Shown: positions 6,062 through 8,667 of the stretch, piece after piece
Layout of the letters: every line of letters begins with the position of its first letter
Position numbering within the stretch: the stretch's first letter is position 1
From: Nitrosomonadales bacterium
GTDB lineage: Bacteria; Pseudomonadota; Gammaproteobacteria; Burkholderiales; Gallionellaceae
Reading direction: 5' to 3'
Length of the DNA stretch: 8,667 nucleotides
Assembly (NCBI GenBank): GCA_016218465.1
Contig: JACREA010000048.1
Coordinates: 1-8,667, forward strand
Notes under the pieces: model-generated
Database searches by the model: none
What the model saw: the letters and a program-made list of their open reading frames with translations, nothing else
What the model was told of the DNA's origin: nothing
Program-made: the position numbers and the translations under genes

Positions 6062-6191
6062 AGCCACGGATGTACACAAATAAACACGGATGAGAGACAG
6101 GTTTCCTGTCTTGAGCTCGACAACCATCGAGTGGCTCAAGGGTTCGCAACCCCCCCGTTTTATCAGTGGCAATCCGCGTTCATCTGTGGCT
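6062..6191. repeat. Structured inverted repeat, copy 2: helically phased CACRGAT arrays around a 70-bp core of three hairpins
   Basis: The left arm has CACGGAT (6065-6071), CACAAAT (6075-6081) and CACGGAT (6085-6091). The right arm has ATCAGTG (6162-6168), ATCCGCG (6172-6178) and ATCTGTG (6182-6188). All are at 10-bp steps, with AGC/GCT outer edges as in copy 1. The core is unrelated to that of copy 1 and consists of three consecutive stems. The first is AGACAGG/CCTGTCT (6095-6101, 6105-6111). The second is CTTGAGCTCGA pairing with TCGA-GTG-GCTCAAG (6110-6120, 6127-6140), with a 3-nt bulge. The third is GGGTT/AACCC (6140-6144, 6148-6152). It lies between darP and the esterase, both minus strand, and could also act as a transcript terminator or processing site for darP. 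Confidence 0.8.
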
Positions 6192-6202
6192 AATTGCAGC
6201 TT

Positions 6203-6925
6203 CTACTCGGTTTCGGGGATTATTTCACGCAACACCTGAAATATTTCGCGGTAATTCCTGGGGGGCTTATTAGCTATTGTTTCTTTGTGTGCGTTGCGCA
6301 TCAGCGTGCGCAGGTGTTGCGCATCGGCTTGCGGATGAGCGGCAAGCAATTCGGTTAACGCATTATCGTTCTCCATCAGGCGGTCCCGCCAGCGTTCCAG
6401 TTGGTGCATATATGCGACATGGTGCTGCGACTTCCCCTTCCATGCGTCCAGCTTTGCAAGGATGGGCGCGGTATCCACTTCGCGCATCAGTTTTCCGATG
6501 TATTGCATCTGGCGGCGTTGCGCGCCGAACTTGTTGATGTTCTTCATCTCGCGGATCGCATCGCGCAGGTTTTCCGGGATGTCGAGTTGTGCGATCTGGT
6601 CCTTGCCCAGCTCGGTCAATTCCTTGCCGAGGTCGCGCAACTCGTGCATCTGTTTTTTGATCTTGGTCTTGCTTGGGGGCAGCTCCTCTTCTTCATCTTC
6701 CGGAGGATGGTTGCGCAGCCCGCGCCCCCGTGTGTAAGTGTTGTTTGTGCTGCGCGCATGAGGCCGGATGACCTCAACGGCGCCATCATCACGTTCCCTT
6801 GCATCAAGTGCCTCACCATTGTGGCCCCCGGCATCGTCATGCTCATCCTCGTCATTTCCCAGATGAATATGCAGGGGCTCGTTTTCGCCTTCGTCTTTAT
6901 GCTGATTTTTTTTGTGCGTGCTCAT
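6203..6925 (-). CDS. darP: Ribosome-associated protein DarP (YjgA, DUF615) with acidic N-terminal extension
   Basis: DarP/YjgA associates with late 50S ribosomal precursors and promotes subunit maturation. The conserved core starts near residue 83: PPSKTKIKKQMHELRDLGKEL (83-103), QIAQLDIPENLRDAIREMKN (110-129), RRQMQYIGKLMREVD (137-151), and a C-terminal helical part ending in RNYREIFQVLREII (223-236). Total length is 240, against 183 in E. coli. The surplus is an N-terminal segment of about 80 residues that is very rich in Asp, Glu, His, Asn and Gly (for example NDEDEHDD at 24-31 and EDEEEE at 76-81) and looks disordered. The ATG at 6923-6925 has no strong ribosome binding site, and there is no Met between it and the core, so the extension is probably translated unless a GTG or TTG is used. 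The gene is divergent from pmbA, 79 bp away, a pairing also seen in E. coli relatives. Confidence 0.93.
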   Translation of the reverse strand: MSTHKKNQHKDEGENEPLHIHLGNDEDEHDDAGGHNGEALDARERDDGAVEVIRPHARSTNNTYTRGRGLRNHPPEDEEEELPPSKTKIKKQMHELRDLGKELTELGKDQIAQLDIPENLRDAIREMKNINKFGAQRRQMQYIGKLMREVDTAPILAKLDAWKGKSQHHVAYMHQLERWRDRLMENDNALTELLAAHPQADAQHLRTLMRNAHKETIANKPPRNYREIFQVLREIIPETE

Positions 6926-6935
6926 AACTGTTGAT

Positions 6936-6960
6936 GTGGCTGGCCTTAAAGTGGCAGGCC
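6936..6960. repeat. Direct repeat GTGGCWGGCC in the darP/pmbA divergent promoter region
   Basis: GTGGCTGGCC (6936-6945) and GTGGCAGGCC (6951-6960) differ at one base, and their starts are 15 bp apart. They lie in the 79-bp divergent gap and overlap the candidate -35 of pmbA, so they could be a regulator site. A chance repeat in GC-rich DNA is equally possible. Confidence 0.35.
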
Positions 6961-6974
6961 GATGCTGCTATGAT
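6946..6974 (+). promoter_or_regulatory. Sigma70-like promoter candidate for pmbA
   Basis: TATGAT (6969-6974, 5 of 6) lies 17 bp after TTAAAG (6946-6951, 3 of 6). Transcription would begin near 6981, leaving a leader of about 24 nt before the ATG at 7005. Confidence 0.35.
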
Positions 6975-7004
6975 ACCGCCTTTCGCCAATAACCCGCTTT
7001 GCTT

Positions 7005-8387
7005 ATGACTTCCCCGGTATCCCTTATTCCGCGTTTCTCACATTCTGCCGATACGTTACGCAACATCGCCCAGGACATGCTGGATTATGCCAAACAGCGC
7101 GGCGCAACAGCCGCTGCCACCGAAGTTTCGGTCGGTTTTGGCCAGGCCGTCACAGTACGACATGGCGAAGTGGAAACCATCGAATATAACCGCGACAAAG
7201 GTCTGGGCATCACCGTCTATATTGGCCAGCAACGCGGCAATGCCAGTTCCTCGGATTTTTCGCCGCAGGCAGTACGCGACACGGTGGATGCGGCATTGTC
7301 GATCGCCAGCTATACCGCGATAGACGACTGCTCGGGATTGCCGGATGCCGACATGCTGGCGCGCGAATTTTCCGATCTGGACTTGTACCATCCGTGGGAT
7401 TTGCCCGTCGATAAGGCAATCGAGCTGGCCAAACAGTGCGAGCAGGCGGCGCTGGATACGGATAAACGCATAGGCAATTCCGAAGGTGCGACGGTCAATC
7501 TTCACGAGTCGCAGTTCGTCATAGCCAACAGTCTCGGATTTGCAGGCGGATACCCTTCTTCGCGTCACAGCCTCAGTTGTGCGGTCATCGCCGGACAGGA
7601 CGACGCGATGGAGCGCGATTACTGGTATGCCGTGGCACGCGATGCCAGAGACCTGATGGATGCTCAGCAAGTCGGGCGCATTGCCGCCGAGCGTACCGTG
7701 CGCCGCCTGAATGCGCGCCAGATCGACACCATGCAAGTGCCGGTGTTGTTCGAGGCGCCGATTGCGTCGAGCCTGCTTGGGCATTTCGCCGGCGCAGTGA
7801 GCGGCGGCAGCCTGTACCGCAAATCCTCGTTCCTGCTCGACCAGATGGACAAGCCGGTTTTTGCGCCGCACATCAACATTGAAGATAACCCGGACATCCG
7901 CAAAGGTCTGGCCTCCAGCCCGTTCGACGACGAAGGTGTGCGGGTGCAACGCCGTGCCATCGTCGAGAACGGCATGCTGCGCGGCTACTTCCTCGGCACC
8001 TATTCGGCACGCAAACTGGGCATGCGCTCTACCGGCAATTCGGGCGGCAACCACAACTTGCTCCTGAAAGCGTCGGGGGTGCGGCTCGGTGAACTTGGGG
8101 GTGAACTGGATTTTGCCGGGCTGCTTAAACAGATGGAGCGTGGTCTGCTTGTCTCCGAACTGCTCGGCCAAGGGGTGAACCACGTCACCGGCGACTATTC
8201 GCGCGGCGCGGCGGGCTTCTGGGTGGAGCATGGCGAGATCCAGTATCCGGTGCAGGAAATCACCATCGCCGGAAACCTGAAAGACATGTTCCGCAATATC
8301 GTTGCGGTCGGTAACGACGTGCTGGTGCAAGGCTCGCGGCAGTGCGGTTCGATTCTGGTGGAAGGCATGACAGTGGCGGGGCGGTAA
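7005..8387 (+). CDS. pmbA: Metalloprotease-associated protein PmbA/TldE
   Basis: PmbA (TldE) forms a heteromeric cytoplasmic protease with TldD. The complex degrades unfolded peptides and processes modified peptides such as microcin B17 precursors, and is linked to CcdA turnover. TldD carries the zinc-binding HExxxH, and PmbA does not. Accordingly no HExxxH is seen here, and the corresponding stretch reads EAPIASSLLGHFAGAVSGGS (250-269). Other hallmarks are HGEVETIEYNRDKGLGITVY (53-72), SSSDFSP (81-87), DKRIGNSEGA (153-162), SSRHSLSCAVIA (185-196), MERDYWY (202-208), LYRKSSFLLD (270-279), KGLASSPFDDEGV (300-312), YSARKLGMRSTG (333-344), GDYSRGAAGFWVEHGEIQYP (396-415) and EITIAGNLKDMFRNI (418-432). 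The 460 residues compare with 450 in E. coli. I use the ATG at 7005; a TTG two codons upstream is in frame but nothing favours it. No clear ribosome binding site precedes either. tldD is not in the window. Confidence 0.96.
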   Translation: MTSPVSLIPRFSHSADTLRNIAQDMLDYAKQRGATAAATEVSVGFGQAVTVRHGEVETIEYNRDKGLGITVYIGQQRGNASSSDFSPQAVRDTVDAALSIASYTAIDDCSGLPDADMLAREFSDLDLYHPWDLPVDKAIELAKQCEQAALDTDKRIGNSEGATVNLHESQFVIANSLGFAGGYPSSRHSLSCAVIAGQDDAMERDYWYAVARDARDLMDAQQVGRIAAERTVRRLNARQIDTMQVPVLFEAPIASSLLGHFAGAVSGGSLYRKSSFLLDQMDKPVFAPHINIEDNPDIRKGLASSPFDDEGVRVQRRAIVENGMLRGYFLGTYSARKLGMRSTGNSGGNHNLLLKASGVRLGELGGELDFAGLLKQMERGLLVSELLGQGVNHVTGDYSRGAAGFWVEHGEIQYPVQEITIAGNLKDMFRNIVAVGNDVLVQGSRQCGSILVEGMTVAGR

Positions 8388-8476
8388 GCTGCCGGGCTGC
8401 ACATGCAAAGTTGCCTGGCAGATATGGCTGAGTTCTTCGACGTTGCTCAGGATGGGCATCGTGGCACTTCCTCACA

Positions 8477-8502
8477 CCCCCACCCGCCAGCGGGAGAGGG
8501 GG
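8477..8502. repeat. GC-rich palindrome, REP-like or terminator-like
   Basis: CCCCC-A-CCCGC (8477-8487) pairs with GCGGG-AGA-GGGGG (8490-8502) around a 2-nt loop, with a small internal bulge. Sequences with this CCCGC...GCGGGAGAGGG pattern recur, from memory, as extragenic palindromes in many proteobacteria. It lies 90 bp after pmbA and 82 bp before glyA. No T run follows, so termination of pmbA would rest on the stem alone. Confidence 0.5.
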
Positions 8503-8536
8503 TTCTAGACTGCATTACCGGCCTCCAACGCCTGCA

Positions 8537-8545
8537 TGGTAGAAT
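8537..8545 (+). promoter_or_regulatory. Extended -10 promoter candidate for glyA
   Basis: TGGTAGAAT matches an extended -10 element (TGn followed by TAGAAT, 5 of 6), 39 bp before the glyA ATG. No good -35 is present at normal spacing, which is tolerated in extended -10 promoters. Confidence 0.4.
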
Positions 8546-8571
8546 CCACGCCTTTCCAGTTTTCAATTTTT

Positions 8572-8577
8572 CAGGAA
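8572..8577 (+). promoter_or_regulatory. Ribosome binding site of glyA
   Basis: CAGGAA lies 7 nt before the ATG at 8585, which is good spacing and supports that start. Confidence 0.6.
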
Positions 8578-8584
8578 TCGCACC

Positions 8585-8667
8585 ATGTTCTCTCGCAAAA
8601 ATACCATTGCCCATACCGACCCGGAATTGTGGGCAGCCATACAGAATGAAAACCGCCGCCAGGAAGA
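8585..8667 (+). CDS. glyA: Serine hydroxymethyltransferase, N-terminal fragment cut by the window edge
   Basis: Only 27 codons are visible. They match the start of GlyA: a short MFS leader, then TIAHTDPELWAAIQNENRRQE, equivalent to the first helix that precedes the HIELIASEN block of all GlyA proteins. GlyA is a PLP enzyme that interconverts serine and glycine with tetrahydrofolate and supplies one-carbon units. The gene runs out of the window and shows no sign of damage. It has its own promoter candidate and a good ribosome binding site, and is separated from pmbA by a palindrome, so it probably starts its own transcript. Confidence 0.9.
   Translation, partial: MFSRKNTIAHTDPELWAAIQNENRRQE

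Noticed and set aside
5818..6172. Two minus-strand frames of about 100-110 residues over the esterase start and repeat copy 2
   Set aside because: Their N-terminal parts are just the translation of the repeat arm, and the rest is out of frame with the esterase. They are typical spurious genes.
6401..6934. 177-residue plus-strand frame with hydrophobic segments opposite darP
   Set aside because: The hydrophobic runs are the complement of acidic and charged codons of darP. They are not evidence for a membrane protein.
7056..8459. 467-residue open frame on the minus strand across all of pmbA
   Set aside because: It lies antisense to a gene with clear family motifs along its full length. The predicted protein is His/Arg/Val-rich with no recognisable domain, as expected from a GC-rich shadow frame.

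Overview
The window (about 8.7 kb, moderately GC-rich) looks like chromosomal DNA of a betaproteobacterium, plausibly of the Gallionellaceae/Nitrosomonadales type. This rests on a class 2 (quinone-linked) dihydroorotate dehydrogenase, a paired Aat and Bpt N-end-rule transferase operon, a divergent darP/pmbA pair, and a GlyA N-terminus of the betaproteobacterial form. The lineage is inferred from remembered gene order and protein style, not from any search.

Layout. Positions 1-484 (+) hold a type II toxin-antitoxin pair: the 3' end of a Gp49/HigB-like toxin overlapping by 4 bp an Xre-type antitoxin. Positions 485-904 are a gene-free stretch with a hairpin, a short tandem repeat and an imperfect palindromic repeat. 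Positions 905-3680 (-) read aat, bpt, pyrD. aat and bpt overlap by 4 bp, and pyrD follows after a 221-bp gap holding a structured repeat. Divergent from aat is a 514-residue protein (+, 3765-5309) of no recognised named family. Its C-terminal half carries a degenerate PilZ signature, so it may be a cyclic-di-GMP effector or a derivative of one. Convergent with it is an alpha/beta-hydrolase carboxylesterase (-, 5343-6029). Next come a second copy of the structured repeat (6062-6191), darP/yjgA (-) with a long acidic N-terminal extension, the divergent pmbA/tldE (+), a GC-rich palindrome, and the first 27 codons of glyA (+).

Functions. The chromosomal genes are housekeeping: pyrimidine synthesis (PyrD), tagging of proteins for ClpS/ClpAP degradation (Aat, Bpt), 50S ribosome maturation (DarP), the TldD/TldE protease (PmbA) and one-carbon metabolism (GlyA). 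The toxin-antitoxin pair and the extragenic repeats are the accessory component.

The least explained structure is the repeat at 1971-2103 and 6062-6191. Each copy is about 130 bp. Each has inverted arms made of three heptamers (consensus CACRGAT) spaced exactly 10 bp apart, one helical turn. The arms enclose unrelated but hairpin-forming cores of 73 and 70 bp. Both copies sit in gaps between co-oriented minus-strand genes. No complete new defence or metabolic system is visible.
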